Origin: Symbiodinium natans
Lineage: Eukaryota > Sar > Dinophyceae > Suessiales > Symbiodiniaceae
Direction: 5' to 3'
DNA length: 64,000 bases
Assembly: GCA_905221605.1 (NCBI GenBank)
Contig: CAJNDS010000469.1
Span: 676,685-740,684 of the forward strand
Part shown: piece by piece, positions 63,955 to 64,000 of the stretch
Numbering within the stretch: position 1 is the first letter of the stretch
Layout: each line of letters starts with the position of its first letter
Translations under genes and position numbers: made by a program
The notes under the pieces: model-generated
What the model saw: only the letters and a program-made list of their open reading frames with translations
The model's database searches: none
Told to the model about the DNA's origin: nothing

Positions 63955-64000
63955 CCAGGGACAGGGGCCACATACGTGATTGCGGTGCTTGTCCTGCTTA
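63955..64000 (+). CDS. Membrane region, exon 4 (cut by window end)
   Basis: After GATTTTGCAG, phase 0: PGTGATYVIAVLVLL, another hydrophobic segment. The gene continues beyond the window. Confidence 0.8.

Overview
This window looks like nuclear DNA of a dinoflagellate, probably a photosynthetic (peridinin-type) species. Four things point there: TTTAGGG/CCCTAAA telomere-type arrays scattered inside genes; introns with GC-AG and apparently GA-AG ends as well as GT-AG; short inverted-repeat elements inside introns that resemble introners; and a fragment of form II RuBisCO, which dinoflagellates encode in the nucleus. Genes are exon-split, so most long open frames are chance readings of GC-rich repeats. 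Exon borders given here were worked out by eye from splice motifs, phase and domain continuity.

Layout. (1) 1-10300: a direct segmental duplication (copy A 1-3837, copy B 6257-10058). Each copy holds a 209-codon gene for a secreted, possibly GPI-anchored Cys-rich protein and a broken gene for a dinoflagellate LRR protein. Between the copies are CCCTAAA arrays, G-rich DNA, a fragment resembling the ribosome-assembly GTPase RsgA and a hairpin element. (2) 10785-43985: a very large imperfect palindrome. The outer arms (10785-22522 and 34370-43985) consist of decayed repeats and pseudogene pieces. The left arm alone carries a RuBisCO fragment and a 296-codon open frame. The centre (about 22.5-34.3 kb) is AT-richer, contains further nested inverted repeats, has a coding-like exon in its 450-base apex loop, and holds a small cluster of unrecognised genes at 29.7-32.0 kb. 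(3) 44-48.8 kb: mostly non-coding DNA with telomere-type arrays, one plausible two-exon small gene (44632-45025) and a few candidate exons.

(4) 48.8-64 kb, plus strand: what appears to be one large modular cell-surface protein gene, incomplete at both ends. In order it encodes CUB-like, CUB, MAM-like (at least three), RCC1-type repeats, an SRCR domain, Kelch repeats, Cys-rich GCC2/GCC3-type (ephrin-receptor-like) repeats and a many-pass membrane region. Phase continuity across the introns ties SRCR to Kelch to GCC2/3 to the membrane region strongly, and the earlier part less strongly. Several introns are little more than telomere-type arrays or inverted-repeat elements, so the gene is a good place to study how introns arise. 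The RCC1/SRCR part carries several one-base frame breaks, so the copy may be decaying or the assembly may contain indel errors.
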